The notes: generated from the sequence alone by a model not told the origin. Shown: positions 47,482 to 55,575, counted from the first letter of the stretch. The stretch is DNA of 64,000 bases from Lachnospiraceae bacterium KM106-2 (GCA_009731425.1 AP018794.1:3716501-3780500), one strand, 5' to 3'. Program-made: numbers and translations.

Positions 47482-48333
47482 ATGGATTATATTACATTAA
47501 ACAATGGCGTGAAAATGCCACAACTGGGTTACGGAGTGTATCAGATTCCGGTAGAAGCTACAAAGCAATGTGTACTTGATGCAATAAAGAGAGGATATCG
47601 TAGTATTGATACAGCTCAAGTTTATCAGAATGAAGCTGAAGTAGGCGAGGCAATAAGAGAGTGTGGAGTCCCTAGAGAGAAATTGTTTGTAACAAGTAAA
47701 ATCTGGATTTCAAATAGTGGATATGATAAAGCAAAGGCATCTATTGATAGAACACTTCAAAGAATGGAATTAGAGTATCTAGATCTGATGCTGTATCATC
47801 AGCCTTTTGGAGATTATTATGGTGCATACAGAGCGATGGAAGAGGCATACAAGGAAGGAAAACTGCGAGCAATCGGAATTAGTAATTTTATGGTGGACCG
47901 ATTCATTGATTTTGTCAATTATGTTGATGTTACACCTGTAATGAACCAGATAGAGATGCATGTATTTCAGCAACAAAAAGAACTTCGCGAGTACATGAAG
48001 AAATATAATGTGTATCTTACCGCGAGTGAGCCGCTTGCACAAGGAAAAAATGGACTGTTTTCCAATGAAGTGTTGGTAGGAATAGGAGAAAAGTATGGAA
48101 AGAGTTCCGCACAAATTGCATTGAAATTTGCTTTACAATCTGACATTATTGTTATACCAAAATCAGTGCATAAGGAAAGAATGGCAGAAAATATAAGTCT
48201 ATTTGATTTTGCATTAACAGAAGACGAAATGAAGAAGATTGAATCATTAGACTTAGGTGTCAGTCAGTTTATGGATAAAAGAAGTCCAGAGGCTGTGGAG
48301 CTTTTTATGAAGATGAAGAATCAAGAGGTATAG
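47482..48333 (+). CDS. Aldo/keto reductase
   Basis: A 283-residue NADPH-dependent reductase of the AKR5-like kind. The catalytic tetrad is visible: D in 'SIDTAQVY' (about 43), Y in 'TAQVYQNE' (about 48), K in 'VTSKIW' (about 73) and H in 'LMLYHQPFG' (about 106). The cofactor motif 'IVIPKSVHKERMAENISLFDF' (about 230-250) is also clear. It probably reduces aldehydes or ketones together with the preceding FMN reductase under LysR control. Confidence 0.88.
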   Translation: MDYITLNNGVKMPQLGYGVYQIPVEATKQCVLDAIKRGYRSIDTAQVYQNEAEVGEAIRECGVPREKLFVTSKIWISNSGYDKAKASIDRTLQRMELEYLDLMLYHQPFGDYYGAYRAMEEAYKEGKLRAIGISNFMVDRFIDFVNYVDVTPVMNQIEMHVFQQQKELREYMKKYNVYLTASEPLAQGKNGLFSNEVLVGIGEKYGKSSAQIALKFALQSDIIVIPKSVHKERMAENISLFDFALTEDEMKKIESLDLGVSQFMDKRSPEAVELFMKMKNQEV

Positions 48334-48362
48334 TTGGAATCATAGAGAACTTAATAATAACT

Positions 48363-48408
48363 AAAAAGCCAGGAAACATCATATCAGCGATGTCCTGGCT
48401 TTTTGATC
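48363..48408 (+). terminator. Intrinsic terminator after the AKR gene
   Basis: AAAAAGCCAGGA pairs with TCCTGGCTTTTT around a longer loop, followed by T's. Confidence 0.85.
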
Positions 48409-48548
48409 TTTTTTTTACACAAAATATAGATAAATGTGCAAGATGGCACAAACATGATGATATTGGTCATTGTAAGTTTTTTCATTTCTAATATTATGAT
48501 ATATGAAGTGGCACAGGTGTGCGACAATTATTTATGAGGAGGACAAGG

Positions 48549-49229
48549 ATGAATAGACCACATGTGATTTGCCATATGATATCAACCATTGATGGTATGG
48601 TAAAAGGAGATTTTATTTATAGAGAGGACTTAGCTTTTGTAAATGAGGCTTATGGTGATATTATGATGAAATATGCACCAGATGCAACATTGATGGGACG
48701 TGTTACAATCCAAGAAATGATGGGAGATGCTGTTCCAAATTTGTCAGCTTATAAAGGGAGAAAGATGGAAAGAACTGATTACGTCGCAAAAAGAAGTACG
48801 AACTATGTCGCGATTTTAGATCCAAAGGGCAAGATTGCATGGAACGAGGCAGATATGGATGGAAGTCATCTGATTAGCGTTTTAAGTAATAAGGTATCAG
48901 ATGAATATCTAGCATATCTTCAAGAGCTTGGAATATCTTATATTTTTGCAGGCGATTTAGAATTAAATGCAGACGTTATCCTTGAAAAGTTGCAAAATAT
49001 ATTCGGTGTAAAAAAAGTAATGATTGCAGGTGGCCCAAGAATAAATGGTACATTTGCAGAAGCCGGATTAATCGATGAATTGAGTATAATTGTTGCTCCT
49101 GTTGTTACGAACGCAAAGGAAAAAGCAACTATATTTTCAAGTGATTCACTTGAAATGTTAGACTATAGAGTGGAGAATGTTGAAAAGCTTCCAGATAATG
49201 TTCTATGGCTAAATTACAGACGTGTGTAA
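48549..49229 (+). CDS. RibD C-terminal / dihydrofolate reductase-like protein
   Basis: A 226-residue protein of the RibD_C fold. It starts 'PHVICHMISTIDGMVKGDF' and has 'TLMGRVTIQEM' (about 49-59) and the NADPH-binding 'VMIAGGPRINGTFAEAGLIDELSI' (about 159-182). Members outside riboflavin synthesis reduce small substrates with unclear roles. There is no deaminase domain and no rib genes nearby. GAGGAGGAC precedes the ATG at 48549. Confidence 0.82.
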   Translation: MNRPHVICHMISTIDGMVKGDFIYREDLAFVNEAYGDIMMKYAPDATLMGRVTIQEMMGDAVPNLSAYKGRKMERTDYVAKRSTNYVAILDPKGKIAWNEADMDGSHLISVLSNKVSDEYLAYLQELGISYIFAGDLELNADVILEKLQNIFGVKKVMIAGGPRINGTFAEAGLIDELSIIVAPVVTNAKEKATIFSSDSLEMLDYRVENVEKLPDNVLWLNYRRV

Positions 49230-49380
49230 AAATTATATTTATGTAGAAGTAGGAAATACCTATTTCTACTCTAATAATGTTAGTCAGCCAGATTATTGCA
49301 AAAGCGGTTCATTAACCAATGAGAGCTATCAGTATGCTTTGAAATCAAACCATATTACTTCTCATGGGTATGTAAACTAA
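49230..49380 (+). pseudogene. Possible gene remnant between the RibD-like gene and msrA
   Basis: A stretch from about 49240 reads without stop for about 46 codons ('YVEVGNTYFYSNNVSQPDY' ... 'SNHITSHGYVN') to a stop near 49380. It has no start or ribosome binding site, so it looks like a leftover tail. I do not recognise the family. Near its start a hairpin (49244-49253 with 49259-49268) may end the previous transcript. Confidence 0.3.
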
Positions 49381-49507
49381 CTAAGTTAGTTATAGATGTC
49401 CTATAAAATGATAGACGGCGCCTAGATCTGAGGCTAGCAATAAAGGATTGTGTGTGATATAGTAACAATCAGATATATGAATAAATTTTATATAGGAGGA
49501 AATTGTT

Positions 49508-49996
49508 ATGGAAAGAACGGCTTATTTTGCGGGTGGGTGTTTTTGGTGCATTACACCTATATTTAAGATATACGGAGCTAGCAAGGTAATTAGTGGATAT
49601 TCTGGTGGAAGTGAAGTCAATCCGACTTATGATGATGTTAAGCATCAGAAAACGGGGCATCGTGAAACGATTGCAGTGATTTATGATGATGAGAAGGTAG
49701 GCTATAAGAAACTTTTAGAATTATATTTAGCCAATGTCGATCCATTTGATGGAGAAGGACAGTTTATTGACCGTGGACATTCCTATACATTAGCAATTTA
49801 TTATTCAAATGAAGAGGAATTGTCGCTTGCGAAGGAAGCTATTCATGAGTTAGAAATAGCGTCTGGAAAGCAGGCTCAAATTGCATTAGAACCATTTCAA
49901 AATTTTTATGAAGCGGAAGAGTATCATCAAGATTTTTATTTGAAAAATCCAGATGCTTTTGAAAAAGAAATTATTGAATCTGGTAGAAAAAAATAA
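49508..49996 (+). CDS. msrA: Peptide methionine sulfoxide reductase A
   Basis: A 162-residue MsrA reducing methionine-S-sulfoxide in proteins. The catalytic motif GGCFWC is at residues 10-15. Further family segments are 'GYSGGSEVNPTYDDV' (about 31-45), 'YKKLLELYLANVDP' and 'AEEYHQDFYLKNP'. There is no C-terminal resolving cysteine or MsrB domain, giving the short form. RBS is AGGAGG. It sits in the flavin-redox region, consistent with oxidative stress. Confidence 0.92.
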   Translation: MERTAYFAGGCFWCITPIFKIYGASKVISGYSGGSEVNPTYDDVKHQKTGHRETIAVIYDDEKVGYKKLLELYLANVDPFDGEGQFIDRGHSYTLAIYYSNEEELSLAKEAIHELEIASGKQAQIALEPFQNFYEAEEYHQDFYLKNPDAFEKEIIESGRKK

Positions 49997-50010
49997 TTAT
50001 AATTTTACAT

Positions 50011-50067
50011 ATGCCTGCTTTCTTTCCATACCATGAACTGGTATAAAAGAGAGCAGGCATTCTTTTT
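50011..50067 (+). terminator. Intrinsic terminator after msrA
   Basis: ATGCCTGCTTTCTTT pairs with AAAGAGAGCAGGCAT over a ~20-base loop, then TCTTTTT. Confidence 0.8.
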
Positions 50068-50076
50068 ACATCTATT

Positions 50077-51186
50077 TTATATTAAATTACTATAATTCAT
50101 ATCAAGTACAAGATAGAAGCGGTATCCAGGATACTTAATTTCTAACTTTTTAAGCAATTGATCTTTTAATAAAGAAGCATCCTCTACTGAAAAATTAATT
50201 ACGATATCAAAACTAATGGTTTTGGTTTCACTCTCCACGTAGAATCCATGAATTTGAAGAATTTTAGGGTTGTCCGCTGTCAATTGTGTAATGTAATTTT
50301 TGATCTGAACAAACTCATTCGTTTCTGTATTGGAAGCATAGATTCCCACTGTGATTACAATTCCATAATTGGTATAAATATCTGTCGTGATCAATCTTGT
50401 TAATTTGTGTATTTCTTTTGCTCTTAATTCGTCATCAACCTCGATATGAACGGAGCCAATAAATTTTTCAGGTCCATATTGGTGCAAGATCAGATCATAA
50501 ACTCCTTTTACTTCAGCGTAATTCTGTATACTCTCTCTTAACTTTGTAGTTAGCTCGCTATCTACACGATTTCCAACAATACTGCCAATGCTGTTCATTA
50601 GAATTTCTACTCCGGCTTTTACTACAACAATAGCAATGATAATTCCCAGATACCCTTCAATACTTATATGGAAAACGATACTTACCAATGCGGCAACTAA
50701 TGTGGAGGCTGAAATAACAGAATCAAATAAGGCATCGGTTCCGGATGCGATTAGAGACTCCGAATTATACTTTTGTCCACGAATCTTGACGAATCTACCC
50801 AAAACTAATTTAATCGCAACAGCAATCACAATAGCCAATAATGAAATAGTTGAATAAGTAGCTTCCGTTCCTTCACGGATCGATCGGAATGATTCCATAA
50901 AGGATGAAATTCCGGCGAGTAAAATAATAACAGCAATCGTTATGGAAGTAATGTATTCAATTCTCCCATACCCATAAGGATGTTTTTCATCGGGTGATTT
51001 TACCGCAATTTTGGTTCCGATAATTGTTATAACAGATGATAGAGCATCGCTCAGATTGTTGACGGCATCCATAAGGATTGCAATCGAACCGGATATGAGT
51101 CCAATGATCCCCTTAATTCCTACCAACAAAAAGTTAGCAAGAATTGCTATAAGACTTGTTTGTATAATTTTTTTATTACGTTCCAT
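50077..51186 (-). CDS. Cation diffusion facilitator (CDF) metal exporter
   Basis: A 369-residue CDF transporter with about six membrane segments in the first 215 residues. Metal motifs are 'DAVNNLSDALSS' in segment II and 'ASGTDALFDS' in segment V, with 'HPYGYGRIEY' after segment II. A soluble C-terminal domain (about 215-369) follows, longer than in small family members. CDF proteins export Zn2+, Mn2+, Fe2+ or Co2+ in exchange for protons. RBS is AGAGGAG. It is divergent from the small cysteine protein gene at 51384. Confidence 0.88.
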   Translation of the reverse strand: MERNKKIIQTSLIAILANFLLVGIKGIIGLISGSIAILMDAVNNLSDALSSVITIIGTKIAVKSPDEKHPYGYGRIEYITSITIAVIILLAGISSFMESFRSIREGTEATYSTISLLAIVIAVAIKLVLGRFVKIRGQKYNSESLIASGTDALFDSVISASTLVAALVSIVFHISIEGYLGIIIAIVVVKAGVEILMNSIGSIVGNRVDSELTTKLRESIQNYAEVKGVYDLILHQYGPEKFIGSVHIEVDDELRAKEIHKLTRLITTDIYTNYGIVITVGIYASNTETNEFVQIKNYITQLTADNPKILQIHGFYVESETKTISFDIVINFSVEDASLLKDQLLKKLEIKYPGYRFYLVLDMNYSNLI

Positions 51187-51264
51187 TTATACTCCTCTAT
51201 TGAACATTATATAATAATTATAATGTTGCATTCTTTTTAGTCAACTGCAACATTTCGTTCATTG

Positions 51265-51297
51265 CCCCCCTATCTTAAGGGGAAAAGATAGGGGGGG
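51265..51297. other. GC-rich hairpin between the CDF and CxCxxC genes
   Basis: CCCCCCTATCTT pairs with AAGATAGGGGGG around a short GGGGA-type loop. No T-run follows on either strand, so this is not a standard terminator. It may be an operator or a transcript-stability element in the divergent promoter region. Confidence 0.5.
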
Positions 51298-51331
51298 ATC
51301 ATACAGGAAATTTAGTGATACATTGAACAGA

Positions 51332-51360
51332 TTGAAATAAATAAATTGCAATGATAGAAT
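51332..51360 (+). promoter_or_regulatory. Promoter for the CxCxxC protein gene
   Basis: TTGAAA, 17 bases and TAGAAT, 23 bases before the start codon. Confidence 0.5.
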
Positions 51361-51383
51361 AAGGATAGAAGGGATGGATTAAA

Positions 51384-51734
51384 ATGGAAAATAAGAATAG
51401 TATGGTTTTAAAAGTTAACGAGTTAATGGCGACACCTTCTTGTTGTGCAGAATTGAAAGAAGCAGGACAGAAATGGATCGATGCAATTGGGACGGATCAG
51501 GAGAAGGAATCTGCTAATAATTTGATCAAAGAAATTTCAGCAGATATTCTTCTTGTTGATGATGTGATCAATTTTACGAAATCAAGTATGGCAGCAGAGC
51601 AATTTGGCGCAGAGCGCGCGAAGAAAATAGCAAAACATGCAGAGGAGATAAAGGCAGCAGGTGCTAAATACTGTGACTGTCCTGCATGTACAGCAGGTCT
51701 TGAAATTCTACAGCATAAAGACGTTATTTTATAA
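51384..51734 (+). CDS. Small soluble protein with a CDCPAC motif
   Basis: A 116-residue, mostly helical protein with paired cysteines 'SCCAEL' (about 19-24) and 'YCDCPACTAGLEIL' (about 95-108). Similar short proteins are widespread in Lachnospiraceae and, as I recall, are often labelled 'Hsp90'-like without basis; nothing here resembles Hsp90. The cysteines could bind metal or act in thiol chemistry. RBS is AAGGGATGG. It faces the CDF exporter gene in a divergent arrangement, which may hint at metal handling. Confidence 0.7.
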   Translation: MENKNSMVLKVNELMATPSCCAELKEAGQKWIDAIGTDQEKESANNLIKEISADILLVDDVINFTKSSMAAEQFGAERAKKIAKHAEEIKAAGAKYCDCPACTAGLEILQHKDVIL

Positions 51735-51941
51735 TGATAAAAGGCGGTCGATTTCTCTTAGAGGAGAGTCGGCTGTCTTTTCGGTTATTATCGTCTATCA
51801 TATACCATGCCTGTTATCATATGGAGTAAAGATTGATGGAGAGAGCTTCGCACAAACAAAGTTGCACATTTTATGCTCGATAGAGTATTATTAGTTATTA
51901 TGATTACTTTGATCGAGATTAGGTCAGCAGGAGGTTTTAGG

Positions 51942-52301
51942 ATGGGATGCTTAGGCAATATCATATGGTTTCTATTTGGTGGTGCGCTCAGCGGATTAAG
52001 CTGGATTGGTGCCGGGGTACTATGGTGCATTACGATTGTTGGAATTCCAGTTGGTTTACAATGTTTTAAATTGGCAGGCCTTAGCTTTTGGCCATTCGGA
52101 AAAGAAGTCCGTTATGGTGGTGGAACTGGATCTTTTCTTCTAAATATTGTATGGATTCTTCTTACTGGCTGGGTTTTGGCGGTGGAACATTTAGTTTTTG
52201 GCTTGATCTTATGTATAACAATCGTGGGAATTCCATTTGGATTACAGCATATGAAATTAGCGAAATTGGCATTGATGCCATTTGGAGCAACTGTGGATTA
52301 G
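51942..52301 (+). CDS. YccF-family inner membrane protein
   Basis: A 119-residue protein with three or four membrane segments and two related halves, each containing 'CITIVGIPVGLQ' or 'CITIVGIPFGLQ'. That internal duplication and the 'WPFGKEV'/'MPFGATV' ends identify the YccF domain. Function is unknown. The ATG at 51942 follows AGGAGG and is preferred to 51873. Confidence 0.85.
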   Translation: MGCLGNIIWFLFGGALSGLSWIGAGVLWCITIVGIPVGLQCFKLAGLSFWPFGKEVRYGGGTGSFLLNIVWILLTGWVLAVEHLVFGLILCITIVGIPFGLQHMKLAKLALMPFGATVD

Positions 52302-52316
52302 AAAGTATATGATAAT

Positions 52317-52351
52317 AAAAAAGATCACCAGCTTAGCTGGTGATCTTTTTT
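52317..52351. terminator. Bidirectional terminator between yccF-like and DUF2798 genes
   Basis: AAAAAAGATCACCAGC and GCTGGTGATCTTTTTT around a TTA loop; A-run and T-run on either side. It overlaps the last codon of the DUF2798 gene. Confidence 0.88.
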
Positions 52352-52811
52352 ATGCTTCTTGAAACATTTTTCCGAATAAGAATCTTACGAGTGGAGATAC
52401 CACTAATAAGTTTAATGGAAATGCAACGATAACGTTTCTTGCGATACAGAGTGGATATAATTTGATCGCATCCATTGTGAATCCAACTGCATGGATTGCT
52501 CCGAACATAGACATGAATAATACCATACCTACTACCATACAGCTTGAAATCGCTAAGATTATTTTGATTTTTGGTGTTTCTTCGTTTGGTTTTACAAGAC
52601 TAAAGGCAACTGGCTTAGCAATCTTACCAACGATGAATACATCAAGAAATAAAGCGACAAAGAAGCCTGGCCAGAAATCTACTAAAAGATTTATGAAGAA
52701 TTTATCATGAAAACCTTCTGCAAGTAACATATTATAGATGGTCATACCAAGAACCATGGTGAAACACATCATTAGTGTGAATATAAATTTTTGAGCTTTT
52801 GTCTGTCCCAT
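52350..52811 (-). CDS. DUF2798-type membrane protein
   Basis: A 153-residue protein with four membrane segments. Its two halves each hold a hydrophobic pair and end in positively charged turns ('PLVRFLFGKMF' at the C-terminus). This resembles the DUF2798 family, of unknown function. The promoter upstream carries two MarR-type dyads, so its expression is very likely repressed by the MarR protein encoded divergently. RBS is AAAGGAAAC. Confidence 0.75.
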   Translation of the reverse strand: MGQTKAQKFIFTLMMCFTMVLGMTIYNMLLAEGFHDKFFINLLVDFWPGFFVALFLDVFIVGKIAKPVAFSLVKPNEETPKIKIILAISSCMVVGMVLFMSMFGAIHAVGFTMDAIKLYPLCIARNVIVAFPLNLLVVSPLVRFLFGKMFQEA

Positions 52812-52848
52812 TTTTGTTTCCTTTCTTTTTTAAATAATTACGGTCAGT

Positions 52849-52915
52849 GTCAACTAAGTTGACGACAACAGTTGCAATTATAACAAAGAAAAATAAAAAT
52901 GTCAACTTAGTTGAC
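52849..52915. promoter_or_regulatory. Two matching operator dyads flanking the DUF2798 promoter
   Basis: GTCAACTAAGTTGAC (52849-52863) and GTCAACTTAGTTGAC (52901-52915) are nearly identical 15-bp palindromes, 52 bases centre to centre. On the minus strand, a promoter TTGACA-17-TATAAT (52905-52877) lies between and overlaps the second. One site covers the -35, the other lies downstream of the start site. This is the expected layout for repression by the divergent MarR protein. Confidence 0.82.
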
Positions 52916-53012
52916 AAAGTTGAGAATATGTAATGATAAATAGAAAAGAATATGCTATAATTTTGAGAATAAAAGGGGTAGTAGATAGCAGCGGGGATAG
53001 GAGAGTGAGAAA

Positions 53013-53435
53013 ATGGAAGCGAAATTAAAAAATTTGACGATTATAGATTTGATCAGTGAGAAGCATATTATCTTAAGACGAGAAGTCCAAGAACGTTGGG
53101 CAGAATACGAGGAAGAAGTGATTACTCATAACGAAGCTATGCTCCTTGCAAAAATTAGCCAAGAGAGAATTTCCCTCGCTGAAGTAGCAAGACAGGCCAA
53201 TATCTCCAGACAGGCGATGTTTAAGTGTGCCAAGAAGTTAGAAGAGAAGGGATATCTTCGATTTGTAAACGATGAAGTAAGTGGAAAATATACAGAGTTG
53301 ACGAAACAGGGGGAAGAGTACTGTAAGAAGAGCAGGGAATTAAAAGAAAATATTGAACGTGAAATTGCAGATAGGATCGGTGAGGATGTAGTGGATTGTA
53401 TTAAAGAGTATTTGTTAAAAGACTGGGTGAAATAA
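53013..53435 (+). CDS. MarR-family transcriptional regulator
   Basis: A 140-residue winged-helix protein. The DNA-binding part reads 'SLAEVARQANISRQAMFKCAKKLEEKGYLRFVNDEVSGKYTELTKQG' (about 50-96), with flanking helices at both ends for dimerisation. It is shorter at the N-terminus than most MarR proteins. The start follows GAGAGTGAG. A TATAAT at 52956 could be its own -10. It is the obvious candidate repressor for the divergent DUF2798 gene. Confidence 0.78.
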   Translation: MEAKLKNLTIIDLISEKHIILRREVQERWAEYEEEVITHNEAMLLAKISQERISLAEVARQANISRQAMFKCAKKLEEKGYLRFVNDEVSGKYTELTKQGEEYCKKSRELKENIEREIADRIGEDVVDCIKEYLLKDWVK

Positions 53436-53450
53436 CTAGTTGTAATAGGG

Positions 53451-53499
53451 AAAGAGGCTCGTAAGACTTGAGAAATCAAAGCTTGCGAGTTTCTTTTTT
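53451..53499 (+). terminator. Intrinsic terminator after the MarR gene
   Basis: AAAGAGGCTCGTAAG pairs with CTTGCGAGTTTCTTT (with G-U pairs), then T's. Confidence 0.75.
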
Positions 53500-53517
53500 A
53501 TTTGTGGAAAATTATGG

Positions 53518-53562
53518 TTGACATTGAAAGTGGATAAATCTATAATTAAACCGATAGTTTAA
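53518..53562 (+). promoter_or_regulatory. Perfect promoter with overlapping TetR-type dyad
   Basis: TTGACA (53518-53523), 17 bases and TATAAT (53541-53546). A dyad TTAAAC-CGATA-GTTTAA (53546-53562) begins on the last base of the -10. A repressor bound there would block initiation. It lies 18 bases before the TetR start, so it is most likely autoregulatory for the whole operon. Confidence 0.8.
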
Positions 53563-53579
53563 TTAAAAGAGGAGATAAC

Positions 53580-54212
53580 ATGGCAAGAAGAATAAAAGAG
53601 GATCCAGAGGTACATAGAAATCGAATTGCAGGTGAGGCAGGACGATTGTTTGAGAAAAAAGGAATACAAAGTACATCTATGGATGAGATAGCAAAAAAGG
53701 CTGGTTACAGTAAAGCAACCTTATATGTGTATTTTCAGAATAAGGATGAAATCATAGGATTTCTTGTAATGAAAAGTATGGTGAAGTTAAAAGAGTATCT
53801 TAATTCTGCACTTGAGGAAGGGGAAGATTTCAAAGAGAAATATCTCGGGATATGTAAAGCTATGAATACTTATGAGGAAGAGTTTCCACTCTATTTTTCT
53901 ATGGTGTTAGACCATATTAATATTGATTTTGAACACTCTAAATGCGAGGAATCAGAACGGGAGACATTTCGCGTAGGAGAAGAGATTAATCTACTACTTG
54001 GAGCTTTTTTTGAGACTGGGATAAAGCAGGGAGTATTTCAAGAGCAAGCAAATGTGAAGGCTTTTATTTTTTCAATCTGGGGAATGCTTTCAGGATTTAT
54101 TCAACTTGCATCCAAGAAAGAGGAGTATATCAGCCAAGAAATGCAAATGAGTAAAGAAAATTTTTTGGAAAGGGGATTTGAATTATTATATGGGGCAATT
54201 GAAAAAAAATAA
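53580..54212 (+). CDS. TetR-family regulator of the flavin/cytochrome operon
   Basis: A 210-residue TetR regulator. The HTH is 'IAGEAGRLFEKKGIQSTSMDEIAKKAGYSKATLYVYFQNKDEI' (about 14-56). The C-terminal helices form the ligand pocket ('WGMLSGFIQLASKKE'). AAGAGGAG precedes the ATG. Its end overlaps the FMN reductase gene by 23 bases. I infer it controls all three genes of the operon through the dyad upstream. Confidence 0.88.
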   Translation: MARRIKEDPEVHRNRIAGEAGRLFEKKGIQSTSMDEIAKKAGYSKATLYVYFQNKDEIIGFLVMKSMVKLKEYLNSALEEGEDFKEKYLGICKAMNTYEEEFPLYFSMVLDHINIDFEHSKCEESERETFRVGEEINLLLGAFFETGIKQGVFQEQANVKAFIFSIWGMLSGFIQLASKKEEYISQEMQMSKENFLERGFELLYGAIEKK

Positions 54213-54768
54213 AACATTAGCAATACTAGGCGGACCACATAAAAATGGTGTTACAGCTAAAATGCTTGAGATTGCAATGAAGGCAAGCAAGGATAGAGGC
54301 GATGAGGTCGAGATATTGTATTTGTATGAGAAAGAAATTCAATTTTGCAAAGGTTGCAGAAAGTGTTTAGAGACAAAACAATGTGTAATAAAAGATGATA
54401 TAGTCGGAATCGTGGATGCAATTAAGAAAAGCGATACCATTATTTTGGCGACACCAGTGTATTGGGCAAATGTACCGGCAGCGGTAAAGAATTTATTTGA
54501 TCGTTTGCTTGGAGTCGCTATGGAAGAAACAAAGACATTTCCGAAACCACGCCTTTCAGGACGAAACTATGTACTTCTTACTGCTTGTAATACAGCAATG
54601 CCATTTGCGAAAATATTTGGACAATCAACCGGTGCCATAAGGGCGATGAAAGAATTTTTTAAGACAAGTGGAATGAGATGTAAGGGAATCGCAGTATGCG
54701 GAAATACCTCGAATAAGAAAGAGGTTCCAGCAAAAGTAAAGTGTAAGATAGAAAGATTCTTTCGATAA
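54190..54768 (+). CDS. NADPH-dependent FMN reductase-like flavoprotein
   Basis: About 192 residues. The FMN loop is 'LGGPHKNGVTAKMLEIAM' and a Cys motif 'CKGCRKCLETKQCVIKDD' follows. 'ATPVYWANVPAAVKNLFDRL' is the next conserved segment. It begins inside the TetR gene; the ATG at 54190 is chosen, although a TTG at 54178 or 54196 is possible because spacing to AAAGGGG is imperfect. It lies 25 bases ahead of the cytochrome/FMN-binding gene and may supply electrons to it. Confidence 0.82.
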   Translation: MGQLKKNKTLAILGGPHKNGVTAKMLEIAMKASKDRGDEVEILYLYEKEIQFCKGCRKCLETKQCVIKDDIVGIVDAIKKSDTIILATPVYWANVPAAVKNLFDRLLGVAMEETKTFPKPRLSGRNYVLLTACNTAMPFAKIFGQSTGAIRAMKEFFKTSGMRCKGIAVCGNTSNKKEVPAKVKCKIERFFR

Positions 54769-54793
54769 GATGATAAAAAAGGAGTAAGAGGAA

Positions 54794-55462
54794 ATGGCTA
54801 TTATTTTAGGATATATTACGTTGTTATGTCTCATACTTACGGTTGCCAAGTTTTTGGCTAGAAAATCAAAGAACCAAAAGATAAATCGTTTCTTTTGGAA
54901 ATTACATAAGCCCATGAGCGGTATATTTTTTCTTGCATGTATTGCACACTTACTTTTTGCAATTCCGGTTTTGAATGCACGAAGTATAGCAGTTGTATCT
55001 TCAGGAATTTTTGCGTTTGCAGTAGCGATATTATTAATTACATTATGTCATGTAACCAAGGATAAGAAAAAGAAAATGTTATGGCATAGAATACTTTCTG
55101 TTGTGTTGCTTTTAGTTGTTGGAATTCACTTAGTGACTTACTTTGTTGACTTTAATCAATATAAAAACAAGATACAAGAAATTAGGATAGGTGAACCTGA
55201 TTTATCGAAGGTTTCAAATGGAACCTATATCGGAGAATATAATGTCGGATACATAGATGCAAAGGTACAAGTGAAGGTTGAGGATAAAAGAATTACAGAT
55301 ATTCAAATATTAGAACATAAAACAGAACGAGGGAAAAAGGCAGAGAAGATTGTAGATGCGATGGTCGATCAGCAAAAGATCCATGTGGATGCCGTTACAG
55401 GTGCAACCAATTCTAGTTTGGTGATCGAGAAAGCTTGTGAGAATGCGTTACGACAAGAGTAA
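54794..55462 (+). CDS. Membrane cytochrome-b-like protein fused to an FMN-binding domain
   Basis: 222 residues. Four membrane segments (about 2-22, 43-60, 64-86, 98-118) are followed by an FMN-binding domain (about 140-222). Histidines H38 and H52, and H98 and H112, form two pairs each spaced H-X13-H on the second and fourth segments. This is the spacing of bis-histidine haem ligands in ferric-reductase/NOX-type four-helix membrane domains. The FMN domain ends with D199-AVTGAT-NSS, the covalent flavinylation motif with likely acceptor T205. Positive charges in the 19-36 and 89-99 loops put the FMN domain outside the cell. I infer a haem-to-flavin electron conduit; no ApbE is in the window. 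Confidence 0.75.
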   Translation: MAIILGYITLLCLILTVAKFLARKSKNQKINRFFWKLHKPMSGIFFLACIAHLLFAIPVLNARSIAVVSSGIFAFAVAILLITLCHVTKDKKKKMLWHRILSVVLLLVVGIHLVTYFVDFNQYKNKIQEIRIGEPDLSKVSNGTYIGEYNVGYIDAKVQVKVEDKRITDIQILEHKTERGKKAEKIVDAMVDQQKIHVDAVTGATNSSLVIEKACENALRQE

Positions 55463-55575
55463 GGAATAAGAAGGGATTCGATATGGTATATACACAAGTT
55501 TTATGTTAGTTATTTATTTTATGATGAAGAGAGTATTTTAACACCTATTATTGAGGAAATTTAATATTGCTATTT

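Noticed and set aside
51661..51894. Short plus-strand frame after the CxCxxC gene
   Set aside because: Starts inside that gene in another frame, has no ribosome binding site and covers a terminator-like hairpin.
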